Shown one piece after another: positions 37,899 to 49,136 of a DNA stretch of 64,000 nt. This DNA is from Macrotrachela quadricornifera (lineage: Eukaryota; Rotifera; Eurotatoria; Philodinida; Philodinidae). The notes under the pieces are model-generated. The model had not been told where the DNA came from. It worked only from the letters and a program-made list of their open reading frames with translations, and did not search any database. Position 1 is the stretch's first letter, and each line of letters begins with the position of its first letter. The position numbers and the translations under genes were made by a program. The DNA lies in contig JAJEKB010020906.1 in assembly GCA_022393335.1 (NCBI GenBank), forward strand, positions 1,178,801-1,242,800, read 5' to 3'.

Positions 37899-38508
37899 CG
37901 TAGAATTTTAAGTGCTTCATGAATTTAAACTTTTGATACTCGAAAAAAATGAATTTCTGGATATGAATGTTAATCATAAAACTAAAGAGAAACAAATGTG
38001 TAACAGTTTCAAAAACCTAAAATATGGGTAAATATGACCTTTTCATACCACAAGACATTGCAAAAAAGCAACGTTTTAGATATAATAGAAAACTTGTCGT
38101 TAATCATTAAATTAATTGATAAATTATTACTTTGATAGATGCATTTGATCGTAAATATAGTGCTATGTATACTTCAAAAAGTAAAGGATGGTTTCAAAGT
38201 TTCGAGCTCTCTTTAGTAAATCAAAGATACCTATATAAAACTCATATGAAGATCTTGATCAAATAATGTCATTTTATAAAGAAAGAGGAGACCTATCATC
38301 TGTAAAAAAAACTAATTTGAAATAGATAAATTTATTATAAAGTTATGTTTATTTTATTAGTTTCGAGTGAGAAAAAATATTCTTGAAATATTTGGTACGG
38401 TTGAATGGAGTTAGTCAAACTCTATAAAAATATGAATATAAACAATTTTGCTGATCGTGTTTCTCATACAAAACTTAAAGAGAATTATACAGACTAGTAA
38501 AAATCTTA

Positions 38509-40127
38509 TACTTAGGTCTGACCAAAAGTTCTAAGAACATTCCATAAAAGTATAAAGATAAGGAGATATTTTTAGTTTTGTTTTATCAAATGTTGAGGAT
38601 AGTTGGCAGTATTATTTATTCCAAGACCAATTCTTTCTAACGATTAGTTAAAAGTTTTTTCGAAGTCTTTTTCGAAAAAATTTTTAGGTACCTTGGATAT
38701 TGCTTGAGCTAATCAAGTTTCATTTGTTTTAAAAATTCAGCAAAAGTTTGTTCGATCATGTCAGTTGTGTTCTAGCACTACTAGGGATAGATCATGGATT
38801 TTTTTTAGATAGGTCAGTCAAAAGTCATTTGATGTCAGCTGGCTTATTGAAGACGAATCATCTAACACTGCTGTTCATGAAGACAGATTTTGATCAAAAC
38901 TTTCTATGATGTATTCTTCAAATTAAATAATTCTGAGTATAGGTAAAGACAAGATCGTAGAGTATGAGTGCTATATCGAAAATTGTCTGGAGCCCTTTTT
39001 TAATGGAATAGGAAAATAAATAGAGACATCAGGTTCAAAATGCACAGAAATGCTTGATGATCATCGGTGACTTCATACTCATCCAATGTTATTAATTATT
39101 TGACAGAAGAAAGTAACAATATAATGTTGTATCTGCCATATTCGTCAGGCATGATGCTATGTAATTTCTGACTAACTAATTTTATCAAACATTGTTTAAC
39201 CCATTAAGTACCAACGGGGTCTATAGGCCCCACTTTTTTATAATCTGATCAATTCTAAACTATTCACGAATGCAGAACTATTTTTCAGTGCAGTTTTCGC
39301 TGTAGTATAGAGGAGTCTTCGCTGAATAAACCTGTATAAAAACTATAGTCACAATGGAATTCCTCAACTGGTGAGTCTAATGGAACTCTGAAGTACTAGA
39401 TTGGGCAAAAAGTACTGCAGCACTTGCGAAAAAGTTGTTTTCTCGCAAGTGTTGCAGAACTTTTTGGCCAACCTAGTATATACCATTTGATAGAGCGAAG
39501 AAAGGACTACAAACTGGTATATAATTCATTTCATTGCGAGTTGGTCTACACCACCTAAACTGCGTGTTAATGGGTGAGGGATACCAAAAACTGCATTTTT
39601 TCACTAGTTCCGAGTAGGTTTTCATGAGATTAACTCGTCTTTTGATCAAAAAGAATAATATATTTGAAATCAGCATAAAAAACTGAGTCAATCCATATAC
39701 TTTTCAAAATGTTCTGAGCACTTTTATTTTTTGAATGACCTGTACTCCCCCACAGCAATGGCGAGTATTGGTCAAATACAACTTTGGAAGATTTTTTAAA
39801 AATTTTGGTAAAAATATCGATAACAATTAGTGCTTATAATAAATGTAAAGTTTTACCGAATTTCTACCTCTGGTCGAGCCATGGTACTTAAAGGGTTAAG
39901 TAATTAAATAGGTGAAACTTGATTAGCTCATGAAATATCCAAGGTACCTAAAAATTTTTTCGAAAAAGACTTTGAAAAAACTTTTAACTAATCGTTAGAA
40001 AGAATTGGTCTTGGAATAAATAATACAGCCAACTATCCTCAACATTTGATAAAACAAAACTAAAAATATCTCCTTATCCTTATACTTTTATGTAATGTTC
40101 TTAGAACTTTAAGTCAAACCTAAGTAT
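38509..40127. mobile_element. Long-TIR element (~1.6 kb) carrying a nested piggyBac-type MITE
   Basis: The left arm from 38509 (ATACTTAGGTCTGACC, then AAAAATATCTCC in inverse) and the right arm ending 40127 match as inverted copies over ~225 bp with few differences. The arms include TTCGAAAAAGACTT and AGAAAGAATTGGTCTTGG. There is no transposase between them. The right half of the interior is taken up by the TTAA-flanked element 39200-39895. Confidence 0.75.
39196..39899. mobile_element. piggyBac-type MITE flanked by TTAA
   Basis: TTAA-CCCATTAAGTACC at 39196 and GGTACTTAAAGGG-TTAA at 39899 form short TIRs starting with CCC, as in piggyBac. The interior (696 bp) has no transposase. Its ends differ from those of the element at 36940, so it belongs to another subfamily. 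Confidence 0.75.
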
Positions 40128-40259
40128 TTCAGACTTCAAAAAAAAATTTTATTCTAAAACTGCAAAACTCTGGTTATACTTTTTTTTTGATCTTAACACG
40201 TCTTTGCTTTACAAAATTTAAAGCATTTTTTCTTTTGGAAAATAATTTCAAATACATTA

Positions 40260-41370
40260 GAATTGAACGATCTTAACCCATCTGATTTTCACATTATTGT
40301 CACTACGGATAATGGATCAAACTTAATTAGTGCGCTTAAGTCTGAAGCTCATATTAGATGTATATGTCACTTAATCAACTTAGCCAGTGAACATACAATT
40401 GAAAACTGCTTTACAATTGATTTATTAATTCGATCATCTCGAGAATTAGTCTCACATTTTGCAAGATGCGAGTTGTAAAATATTCTTTTGACTACATTGA
40501 AGCACGATGTTATCACTCGATGGAACTCAATTTGTGAGATGCTAAACTCGATATCGATTGATTTAACAGAAGTCGAATTTCCTTTGAATGATCTTAAAGA
40601 AATATTTTATCTTGATAATATTGATGAAAAATTGTTAACTGAAATATGTAACATTCTATCAATTTTCAAAATAGGTAATGAAGCTCTATCTGCTGATACG
40701 ACTCCAATATTACATCTTGTAGTACCCTTTTTCAAAAAAATTAAAGACTCTTGTGAACCACAACCCGGTGAATTATTAGCAACTACATAATTTAAAAAGA
40801 TTTTATCGGATAAACTTCATGAAAAAATTTCGTTATCTGAGCTTCATTACATTGCTACCTTTTTGCAATTCAGAAACTAAAAATTTATACACGAGCACAA
40901 CAGTTTTTCAGTACAAATTTTTAAAAAGTTTTTTTTTGTTTTCTTCGGTCATTAAAAAAGTCCGAACGTGATAAGGTTCTAAAGAGTGTTCGTGCAATGA
41001 TGAAAACATTGAGTATTGATTAAGCAGTTACTGAATTAGCTCCAGCTACAACAAGTATATCTACTTCGACAGGAAAGAAGAATAATGGATCACGAACTAA
41101 GGAATTATTTGTCAATGACGTATTAAGATCATTTCGTGGAAAAGCTGAAAGTTCATCAGATGATGATGATATATTAAATCGGTGGCGAGATCATTCAATC
41201 ATTTACAAGCAATTCTCTCGTTTGGCCGTGGGTTTATTATCGATTCCAGTCAAGTCAGCAGCAAGTGAAAGAATCTTAAGTAAGACTAGTTGAACCCTCG
41301 AGAGTTGACGACAATTATTAAGTCCTAATTCAATAGATGCACTAGTGTTTCTTCAAAACTGTTTATAATC
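40260..41370 (+). pseudogene. hAT-superfamily transposase, decayed and 5'-truncated
   Basis: Open pieces interrupted by stops and frame changes. The first (40263-40478) has the DDE-region TTDNGSN and the RCICHLINLA motif. The second (40488-40790) has KHDVITRWNSICEM, the conserved W-containing block, and FKKIKDSC. ELHYIATFLQFRN (about 40800-40880) follows, and the C-terminal hATC dimerisation domain near 41180-41370 has LAVGLLSIPVKSAASERILS and SIDALVFLQNCL. The N-terminal BED zinc finger and the first part of the catalytic domain are missing. Downstream, CGGGTAC and TACCCGTGCAGTACTC at 41450-41505 may be the remains of a terminal repeat. Confidence 0.8.
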
Positions 41371-41509
41371 GTGATAGAATTGTTGTGTTTTTATTTTGAT
41401 TTAATCAAGCTAAATAAAGTATTGAACTCATATTGTGAACTGTAATTACGGGTACAGGTCGGATACGGGTTAGAAAAATTGTACCCGTGCAGTACTCTCT
41501 TCCACAAGA

Positions 41510-42080
41510 ATATGTATATTGAAAAATTTTTAAACTTTTTCTTCAAAGGAAAATTTACAGAACACTACTATAGACAGTCGAAATAATTAAAGAAAAACAA
41601 CACAATGTTTTCTTGGATATATGGAAAAAAACAAAAATTTTCTATTTCGATTTAAGGTGATAATTCTGCATATATGTATCGAAGGTTGCCAGAATACAAA
41701 AAACTCACTGAATTCATCTATAATTTAAAAAACGATTCTTAATAAAACTAATGAAGTAGCAAACATATAGGAAAAAGATTTTGATAAATCACATTTAGGG
41801 AGTCCTTTACACTTACTTGAGACTTGTAAAAATTATTATAAAACTTTTTTTCGGTCTGATAAGCGCAAAAAGTGTTACTAAAAAGAAACGTCCACAATAA
41901 AAAATATTATTTCGTCGTTTAATCAGGCAGAACACAATGTCCTACTCGATAGCATTTATTAAACGAATCCGACAAAAAAATTAATCCAATTCATCGAAAA
42001 ATAACTACGTATAAAACGAGAAGAATATTTAATCCACTTGAAAAAATACATTGCTGACATAGCCATCTTCTTGTAAACAA
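41510..42080. other. Spacer between the hAT remnant and the F-box/LRR gene
   Basis: AT-rich and without coding capacity. It contains the 3' untranslated region of the F-box/LRR gene (below 42081). No repeat was recognised. Confidence 0.4.
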
Positions 42081-45000
42081 CTATATTCGTTCCTTGAATG
42101 ATGCATTGTTTTCGAGCATTTCTTCAATATGCCTTCCTAGACTGAAACTGATTTCATACCACGAGAGGTCCAACGTGGTGAGTGTCTGTGTAAAACAGTG
42201 ACTGTATAGATGAATAAAAAGAAGATTGATGTGATTTATATTACTTTGTTTTGTTCTAAAGCATTGGCTAAATATTTTGCTCCTTCATCACCAATATGAT
42301 TGTATTCAAGATTCAATGTGGTGAGTGTCTGTGTAAAAGAATGAGCCCATAAATGAATAAGAAAATTGATATAATTCATATTACTTTGTTTTGTTCTAAA
42401 GCATTGGCTAAGTGTTGTGCTCCTTGTGAACCAAATTGATTATTCGTGAGGTTCAATGTGGTGAGTGTCTTTGTAAAAAGGTGAATGTCTAGATGAATAA
42501 GAAGAAGATTGATGTGATTCATATTACTTTGTTTTGTTCTAAAGCATTGGCTAAATATTTTGCTCCTTCATGACCAATATGATTGCCCCAGAGGTGTAAT
42601 GTGGTGAGTGTCTGTGTAAAAGGGTGAGTGCATAGATGAATAAGAAGAAGATTGATATGATTCAAATTACTTCGTTTTGCTCTAAAGCATTGGCTAAATA
42701 TTTTGCTCCTTCATCACCAATTTGGTTGTCCTGGACGTGTAATGTGGTGAGTGTCTGTGTAAAAAAATGAGTGTATAGATAAATAAGAAGAAGATTTATA
42801 TGATTCATATTACTTTGTTTTGTTCTAAAGCATTCGCTAAATGTTGTGCTCCTTCATCACCAATATGATTGTACTCAAGATTCAATGTGGTGAGTGTCTG
42901 TGTAAAAGAATGAGCCCATAAATGAATAAGAAAACTGATATAATTCATATTACTTTGTTTTGTTCTAAAGCATTGGTTAAATGTTGTGCTCCTTGAGGAC
43001 CAATTTGATTATTTCGGAGGTCCAATGTGGTGAGTGTCTGTGTAAAACAGTTAGTACATAGATGAATAAGAAGAAGATTGATATGATTCATATTACTTTG
43101 TTTTGTTCTAAAGCATTGGCTAAATATTTTGCTCCTTCATGACCAATTTGATTGTAGTAGAGGCTCAATGTGGTGAGAGTCTGCGTAAAAGAATGAGCCC
43201 ATAAATGAATAAGAAAATTGATATAATTCATATTACTTTGTTTTGTTCTAAAGCATTGGCTAAGTGTTGTGCTCCTTGTGAACCAAATTGATTATTCGTG
43301 AGGTTCAATGTGGTGAGTGTCTTTGTAAAAAGGTGAATGTCTAGATGAATAAGAAGAAGATTGATGTGATTCATATTACTTTGTTTTGTTCTAAAGCATT
43401 GGCTAAATGTTGTGCTCCTTTATAACCAATTTCATTGCCTCGGAGGTCCAATGTGGTGAGTGTCTGTGTAAAACAGTTAGTGCATAGATGAATAAGAAGA
43501 AGATTGATATGATTCGTATTACTTTGTTTTGTTCTAAAGCCGTGGCTAAACGTTGTACTATTTGTGGACCAATGTGCTTAAACGAGAGGTCCAATGTTCT
43601 GAGTGTCTGTGAAAAGTAGTATTCAAGTATATATTTTAAAATATTTTATAAGATTTGAGTTGAACAGAGATTGCTAGGAAATTAGCGAGATATTGTACAG
43701 ATATATTTGTCAATGTAATATTAGCAAAAGGAAACCTATCTATGACAACACAGAGTCATACTTGGTTATCGATATTAGTATAGTTGAACTATCTAACGTA
43801 GTGTATTGTTGAAATGTGTTAGATGGAGATAATCGAAACTGGCCAGTATACGGTGGGTTTTTTCCGAAAATTATTTTGGATCACTTTGACAGAAAGAAAA
43901 TGTGGTAAGAAGTTTAGATGTTGAAATTTTTAAGAGTCATATGTTTGGAAAGCAGAACGTTTTTTCTTAGGAGGCAACCCACCACAATATTAATAGTAAA
44001 AGATTTTTACACGAATTGGACGGGATTATTAGGAAACTTTGATGAGCTAGATGGCTTAATTCGGAAGTCTCTCATTGTATCTCTTATGAGGATTGATGGA
44101 CTTTGTAGATGATAATGGTTAAGTGAGTTTAGAAATCAGGGTATTTCAGGCGATAACTTACATAATATAATAAAATAAACGATCTTTTTGGCCTCATTAT
44201 TCTGAGTACTTGCGATCAGTATTTTATAATTCGACAGCTACCTGAAACAATATCAGATGCGACTATGCGGAAAATGCACAGTGCCCAAAACATGTAATGA
44301 TTAACACTTTAGATTAGAAATACTAATCCATTTAAGCCTGCAAAATTGATCGATAGAAAGTTGAACGCTACTCAGCTTTTTGATTAATAAACGATAATCA
44401 ACATTAGTTGAAAAATTCGAAAGAATTTACTGTGTTTTTAGTTTAGCAACCTCTTTCACTTCAATTGGTTTTAAAGTCTATTGCTATTGAAAATAGTCAA
44501 AGTAATTAAATTCATCATAATATAGCGTATCACGATAGAGATGTTTCAGCTCCTTTTTACAGTAAAAGTTCTTAAGAAAAAAATTTATTTTAGATATATA
44601 TCGAATTTTTATAACCTTCAATTTTTACCGCAGCTTCTAGTAGTTGCTTACGTAGTAGAACATAAATAGTATGATGAGTCATTTCTACAAATTATGTCAA
44701 CAAAATAGAACACATTCAAGTTATTAAAAATCACTTCATACATGATATTTTCGCTTTTTTCACCATTAAAAATAGTAACTTTAATACTTTCAAGAAGTGT
44801 CTTGATTCTGTTTTGTATTTCCTGAGATATCTTAGAATTTCATAAGCTCACAAAATTTTCCACAATACTTCTATATATATCCCGCTGAGTTCGTTTCATC
44901 GATATAAAACAATGAAGCATGCAATACTCTCCAATGAAATCTATCTGTTGGAATCAAGAATGGCAAGTTTGAAGAAAAATAATGCATTGAGAAAAAAAAA

Positions 45001-45208
45001 TAACACTATTTGAAAGATAATAATTATATAATTTTATCATAGGAATAAAGATTACCTTGTATCGATGGTATGTGTCTATAATGCTATTAAATCGTGGGCA
45101 GACATTACGACACGACACTAGAATTGTTAATTCATCGAGTTGGTCAAGAATTCTATAAACCAACTCGACCGGTAATGTATGAAATGATGAAATCATTTTG
45201 TTCGACAT
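42081..45208 (-). CDS. F-box protein with leucine-rich repeats (12 exons)
   Basis: Exon 45056-45208 encodes 51 aa containing an F-box (FHTLPVELVYRILDQLDELT, then HRYK) that should bind Skp1 in an SCF ubiquitin ligase. After a 1.45-kb intron come ten exons of exactly 84 nt, phase 0, each encoding one 28-residue LRR of the type TLTTLNLxxNxIGxEGAKYL: 43523-43606, 43380-43463, 43237-43320, 43097-43180, 42954-43037, 42814-42897, 42671-42754, 42528-42611, 42385-42468 and 42245-42328. The last exon, 42081-42185, encodes a final divergent LRR and stops at TAG. The joined protein is ~365 aa. All LRR exons are open with GTAAT donors and ACAG-type acceptors. LRRs would be the substrate-binding surface; the substrate is unknown. 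Extra exons inside the long intron cannot be excluded. Confidence 0.8.
42186..43606 (-). repeat. Tandem array of LRR exon + intron units (10 x ~141 bp)
   Basis: The 84-nt exon and the following ~57-bp intron repeat as one ~141-bp block. Introns also remain similar (TTCTTCTTATTCATCTATG), so duplication was at the DNA level. Blocks starting near 42385 and 43237 look identical over more than 130 bp, and a second intron type (TGGGCTCATTC) recurs at about 42335, 42905 and 43190. This points to recent unequal crossing-over or conversion of multi-unit segments. Confidence 0.85.
43607..45055 (-). other. Long intron of the F-box/LRR gene
   Basis: It separates the F-box exon from the first recognised LRR exon. 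No LRR or other coding exon could be read in it, and no element boundary is clear; short CAACCCACC/GGTGGGTT matches at about 43855 and 43975 are suggestive only. Confidence 0.4.
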
Positions 45209-46619
45209 TGATGCTGTTATATTCGAATTATGTGTGTGCGCTGTCTAAAATAGTCTGTTCTTTTTTATGTGTTCGTTTGTACATGTTCTATTATAAAATT
45301 TATTATGATGGTGCAAGTTTTTTTCTCCATATGCAAAAATGCGAATATGTTAGACAAACAATGAAATTTGAAGGTCTCATAGAAGCAATTACACATTGCG
45401 TTCTTTTTATATTTCATGCAAGGTAATGAATTGCTTGGATGTTGATTTTTCATTTTTCTCCGACAACAATGCGAATGTAACTCACATATTTTTTTTTGGT
45501 TTAAACCCATCATAAATTTATTAAGAGAAAAATTAAATGAATAGCTTTAAGGACAGTGAAAAACTAAAAGGCAGATACCATTAATATAGATGGCAATTAA
45601 AAAAAAGATAATATTACTGTTTGAGTTCAGTCCTTGGTAACTAAAAGAATAATGATTATTTTAAATAATATGACAAGGATATTATAGAACAGATATTATT
45701 GACGAAAAGATTTGACAAATATGGCCTCCACTGGAAGGAGAGTATACACAGAGTGAGTTAATTTATTATAGTTTTTACTTATTATAGCTTCCTATAAAGT
45801 GTGATCAAAAGTAATCGAGATCGAGAAGCTCGAATCTGACGTCAGTTTTTTTGTGAACCGTTTTTTCGTTTACGAGAAAATCAACTATGCTGTTAGAATT
45901 TGACGAATGATTATGAGCGCTGACGAATGTTAGTTTTGAATTAGGTTTTTCAAATGCATTGCGATTGTGCGTGGGTCTTTTACCCTTCAATGCTAAAAAG
46001 AAACGCTTTCGTACATTTTTTTCAAACAATCATCAAAGGTAATCAAGTGAACATCGTATTACGTATAACAGAATGTCATTGATTTTGGATATAGAATGAA
46101 AGTCAACTCATTTATTGGCTTCGAAAGAAAATAAAAAATGGAAGATATAGTAGAAGTGTCGATAGAAACAGGTAGACGTTTATTTGGAGAGTTACTTCAG
46201 AGATGAGATTCGAAAGACTCTCAAGTAGCTTAAATAATTTTTCGAAGGAACTTAATTAATGCCTCTTTAAGAATGAGTCCGGCCGATTATCAGTTCCTGA
46301 AAATGAAGGGAAGAATAAAATTATTTTTCTTATTCCAAGAGACATGAGCGATCTGATGGCATCCTTTTCAGTAGAGGGTCAGCGGTAATTGCACCACGTT
46401 ACTTGTTGAATAGAGATTGTCGCAGTTGTATAAGATACAGGTTAATAAGAGAATATTTGATAAAAAAAGTCGAATCTACCACTAACTGATAGTATCAATT
46501 TTAATTTTTATAAATGAAAAATAGATGGACATTTATCAAAAAAAAACCTTAAGAAATTACACAAATAAAAAAATTAATTTACAGCTAATTAGTAAATAGC
46601 ATTTAATTATTTAAATTAA
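45209..46619. other. Intergenic region with a diverged repeat
   Basis: At 45790-46045 a segment (TGATCAAAAGTAATCGAGAT, then CGAATCTGACGTCAGTTTTT) resembles the internal repeats of the intronic element near 5775-6070. Otherwise non-coding. Confidence 0.35.
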
Positions 46620-47753
46620 TTATATTCGAAAATCTTCATCAATATTAAGAGTAAAATTATCTAAAAATTGCAATGGTTGTAAACAAACATCTATAAATTT
46701 AATTGGTGTCCAAACTTGAAAATCATGAGCTTTTATTCCATCTTTACTTGAACGAAATCTTTCTCCATAATATAAATGTATAGTTTCATTTGATGATATA
46801 GGTAATGTAGCTACATTAAATTGTTGAGCAGGAACTGTAAAATTTGTTCCATATGGATCATCAATTGAACATGGATTTATTGTCATATCCTTAACATGTT
46901 CAGGTGGAGCACCTCCATCAGCACAATAATTTAATTGACCAATATAAGACCAATTTCCAAGAATTTTATTACTAGAAAATATTTTTGCATCTGAACCCCA
47001 TTGACAAAAACAACAATCAAATGATAACATTGTATAATAAATATCTTTTCGTTTAAACATTCCACCACCATCATACCATGGAAAATCTTCTTTTTCAAAT
47101 ATAATTGAATATTCACCAGTTGTTGTCATCCAATCTAATGAAAGTTTTTCTACAATATGTCTTAATGGTGTATCACGTGTATTATATCGAACATAACCTG
47201 TATTATCATCATCATCAATAAATAAATTAGTTGTATCACTTATGATTTTTCCACCTTTCATTTCTAATGGTTTTACATTAACAAAAGGACCAAATGGTGA
47301 TGAAGAAACAGCAAGAGCAACAAGAGAATTTTTAAAACCATATTTACTTGACCAATAAATCATAACATATTGTTTAGTTATTTGATTATAACCAACATTT
47401 GGCATCCAATAATTAATATAATAACTATCTTTAGTTAATTCCGGTAAAATATTATTATTAATTAATGTCCAATTAACAAGATCTGATGATGTATATAAAG
47501 CAAATGTATTATTTATATATCCACATACACCATCACATATTGTTGTTGATTGATGACATTGACCATAAACAGTTCCATACATATAATATGTTTTATCAAA
47601 TTTAACTAAACAACCATCATGTGCATTAACATAATTTCCATCGATATCTAATCGAGGTATTACATTAGAAATAACTACTTTTTTACTTGAAACAAATAAA
47701 ATATTTAATATAAAAATAATTAAAATGAAATTCATTTTTGTATATGTTGACAT
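46620..47753 (-). CDS. Secreted glycoside hydrolase, family 43-like
   Basis: A 377-aa, single-exon protein with an N-terminal signal peptide (the second Met, MNFILIIFILNILFVSS, may be the true start). The fold is a five-bladed GH43/GH32-clan propeller: the N-terminal NAHDGCLVKFDKTYYMYG carries the likely catalytic base Asp46, YWMPNVGYN matches the second blade, DTTNLFIDDDDNTGYVRYN the middle Asp region, and KEDFPWYDGGGMFKRKDIYY the segment expected to hold the acid. Three or more Cys pairs fit a secreted protein. GH43 enzymes cleave arabinan, xylan or beta-1,3-galactan side chains; this one most resembles the poorly characterised galactanase-like branch, but the substrate is unproven. Lack of introns and a mostly microbial/fungal family make horizontal transfer possible. 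Its neighbour, on the same strand, is a peroxisomal oxidase 198 bp away; no functional link is evident. Confidence 0.8.
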   Translation of the reverse strand: MSTYTKMNFILIIFILNILFVSSKKVVISNVIPRLDIDGNYVNAHDGCLVKFDKTYYMYGTVYGQCHQSTTICDGVCGYINNTFALYTSSDLVNWTLINNNILPELTKDSYYINYWMPNVGYNQITKQYVMIYWSSKYGFKNSLVALAVSSSPFGPFVNVKPLEMKGGKIISDTTNLFIDDDDNTGYVRYNTRDTPLRHIVEKLSLDWMTTTGEYSIIFEKEDFPWYDGGGMFKRKDIYYTMLSFDCCFCQWGSDAKIFSSNKILGNWSYIGQLNYCADGGAPPEHVKDMTINPCSIDDPYGTNFTVPAQQFNVATLPISSNETIHLYYGERFRSSKDGIKAHDFQVWTPIKFIDVCLQPLQFLDNFTLNIDEDFRI

Positions 47754-47951
47754 AATTATATATTAAATAATAATCTTGTTTTATAAGTAAAAGAAAAAAA
47801 AGAATACTATACCCACATGACTTTTACTCTCCTATCTTATTATCAAGATAAACAAAGAAAACAAAATGATTACTCATTCATGCTAGAGAAGTTAAATAGA
47901 AACAAATTTATTAGTTTTTAAATAATAAAATCTTCTAACAATGTTTAGAAT

Positions 47952-49136
47952 TTATAGTTTTGATCTATTTTGATTGTACATAACTAAAAGATTATTTTTA
48001 CTAATATCTTCAACAGTTGTACATCCTGATAACATCATAGCTAATCGAAATTCTTTTTTTAATATATTTAATACATTTTTAACACCTTGTTCTCCATCAA
48101 CAGCTAAACCCCATAAAATTGGTCGTCCAATAAGAACTGCTTTAGCACCTAAAGCTAAAGCTTTTAAAATATCTGTTCCACGTCGTATTCCTCCATCAAG
48201 ATAAACATCCATATGATGATTTTCTGTTTGAATAACTTTAATAATATCTGGTAGAGCATCAATTGTACTTATACTTGTATCTAATTGTCGTCCACCATGA
48301 TTAGAAACAATAATACCTTGTATATTATGTTTAACAGCTTGTAAAGCATCATCTGGATGTAAAATACCTTTAAGTATAATTGGTAATGATGTTATTGATC
48401 GTATCCATTGAATATCTTTCCATGATAATGATGGATCAGTTTGTAATTGACGATAAGTTGTAGCCAAATTATTATTATCGTTAATAAGATTATCAGCACG
48501 TATTCCATCAGGTAATATAAATTTATTATGAATATCGCATTCTCTATTACCTAATTCACATGTATCAACTGTAATAACTAAAGCTTTATAACCAGATTTT
48601 TCAACTCTTTGAATTAAGTTTTTTGAAAATTTTCGATTTTTAAAAACATATAATTGATACCATAATTGTGATTGACTTTGAGGATAATTTTCTTTAATTT
48701 GTTTTCGATGTTCATCTGCAAGAATTTCCATACGTGTTGATGCACCAGTACTAACACACATTATTGTTGAACAAGCAACAGCTGCTCGAACAGTTGCTAT
48801 TTCTCCATATTCATTATTAGCTAAACGATGAAAAGATGTTGGTGCAATCATACATGGAAATGATATATTTGTTGAAGAATTTAAAAGTTTTGTTTGACAA
48901 TTTATCGAATTTTCTATTGAATGTGATGATACATCAATAAGAATTTTTGGACGTAATTTTATTCGATGAAAAGATTGTTGATTATCAATTAATGTTATTT
49001 GATCATCGGAACCAGCAGCATAAAAATCATAGAACATTTTAGGTATTTTTAATTTTGCTTGTTGATGATAATCTTCTATATTTAATAAAGATCGTTGAAC
49101 GTTTTTTTCTTCTTCTTTAATATCTTCCATATTCAC
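47952..49136 (-). CDS. FMN-dependent (S)-2-hydroxyacid oxidase with PTS1
   Basis: A 394-aa single-exon member of the glycolate/lactate oxidase family, which oxidises 2-hydroxy acids to 2-oxo acids with O2, giving H2O2. Landmarks in order: FYDFYAAGSDDQITL (N-terminal Tyr of the active site), FPCMIAPTSFHRLA (FMN phosphate/isoalloxazine region), LWYQLYVFKNR (second Tyr), ALVITVDTCELGNRECDIHN, LKGIL (Lys), the signature SNHGGRQLD (catalytic His and substrate-binding Arg at about 280) and DGGIRRGTDILKALALGAKA. Length equals that of family members. The last three residues are SKL, a canonical peroxisomal targeting signal. All catalytic residues seem present, so it is probably active. Animal HAO genes are normally multi-exon; the intronless state may reflect retroposition, intron loss or transfer. 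The start is the first Met. Confidence 0.9.
   Translation of the reverse strand: MNMEDIKEEEKNVQRSLLNIEDYHQQAKLKIPKMFYDFYAAGSDDQITLIDNQQSFHRIKLRPKILIDVSSHSIENSINCQTKLLNSSTNISFPCMIAPTSFHRLANNEYGEIATVRAAVACSTIMCVSTGASTRMEILADEHRKQIKENYPQSQSQLWYQLYVFKNRKFSKNLIQRVEKSGYKALVITVDTCELGNRECDIHNKFILPDGIRADNLINDNNNLATTYRQLQTDPSLSWKDIQWIRSITSLPIILKGILHPDDALQAVKHNIQGIIVSNHGGRQLDTSISTIDALPDIIKVIQTENHHMDVYLDGGIRRGTDILKALALGAKAVLIGRPILWGLAVDGEQGVKNVLNILKKEFRLAMMLSGCTTVEDISKNNLLVMYNQNRSKL

Larger units (their letters stand above)
35470..38330 (+). pseudogene. Penelope-like retroelement ORF (RT), split by a piggyBac insertion
   Basis: The first open stretch (35470-36183, 237 codons) is the basic N-terminal region. 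A frameshift near 36180 leads to further pieces in other frames: SKDSSIVITRPDQGKGVV (36437-), DPTGYRETALSALLRRM (36568-), and ARLYGLPKVHKTNVSLRPIV (36680-), all diagnostic of the Penelope-type reverse transcriptase. A fingers/palm fragment (SAYSIKNTDAFFKFLKENSS) runs to 36935, where a TTAA-flanked piggyBac derivative interrupts the frame. Beyond 37899 only decayed sequence remains; I could not find the catalytic YADD-type motif or a GIY-YIG endonuclease. A near-duplicate of the SCIQSYNYCLGKFLADI stretch follows as NCRSGKFLAGIIKPI, suggesting an internal duplication at ~36760-36860. Confidence 0.8.

Noticed and set aside
37321..37995. Minus-strand open frames over 37.3-38.0 kb
   Set aside because: They are antisense to the piggyBac transposase remnant, whose plus-strand motifs are clear.
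45094..45513. Plus- and minus-strand open frames near 45.1-45.5 kb
   Set aside because: They overlap the F-box exon antisense or lie upstream without any motif or splice logic.
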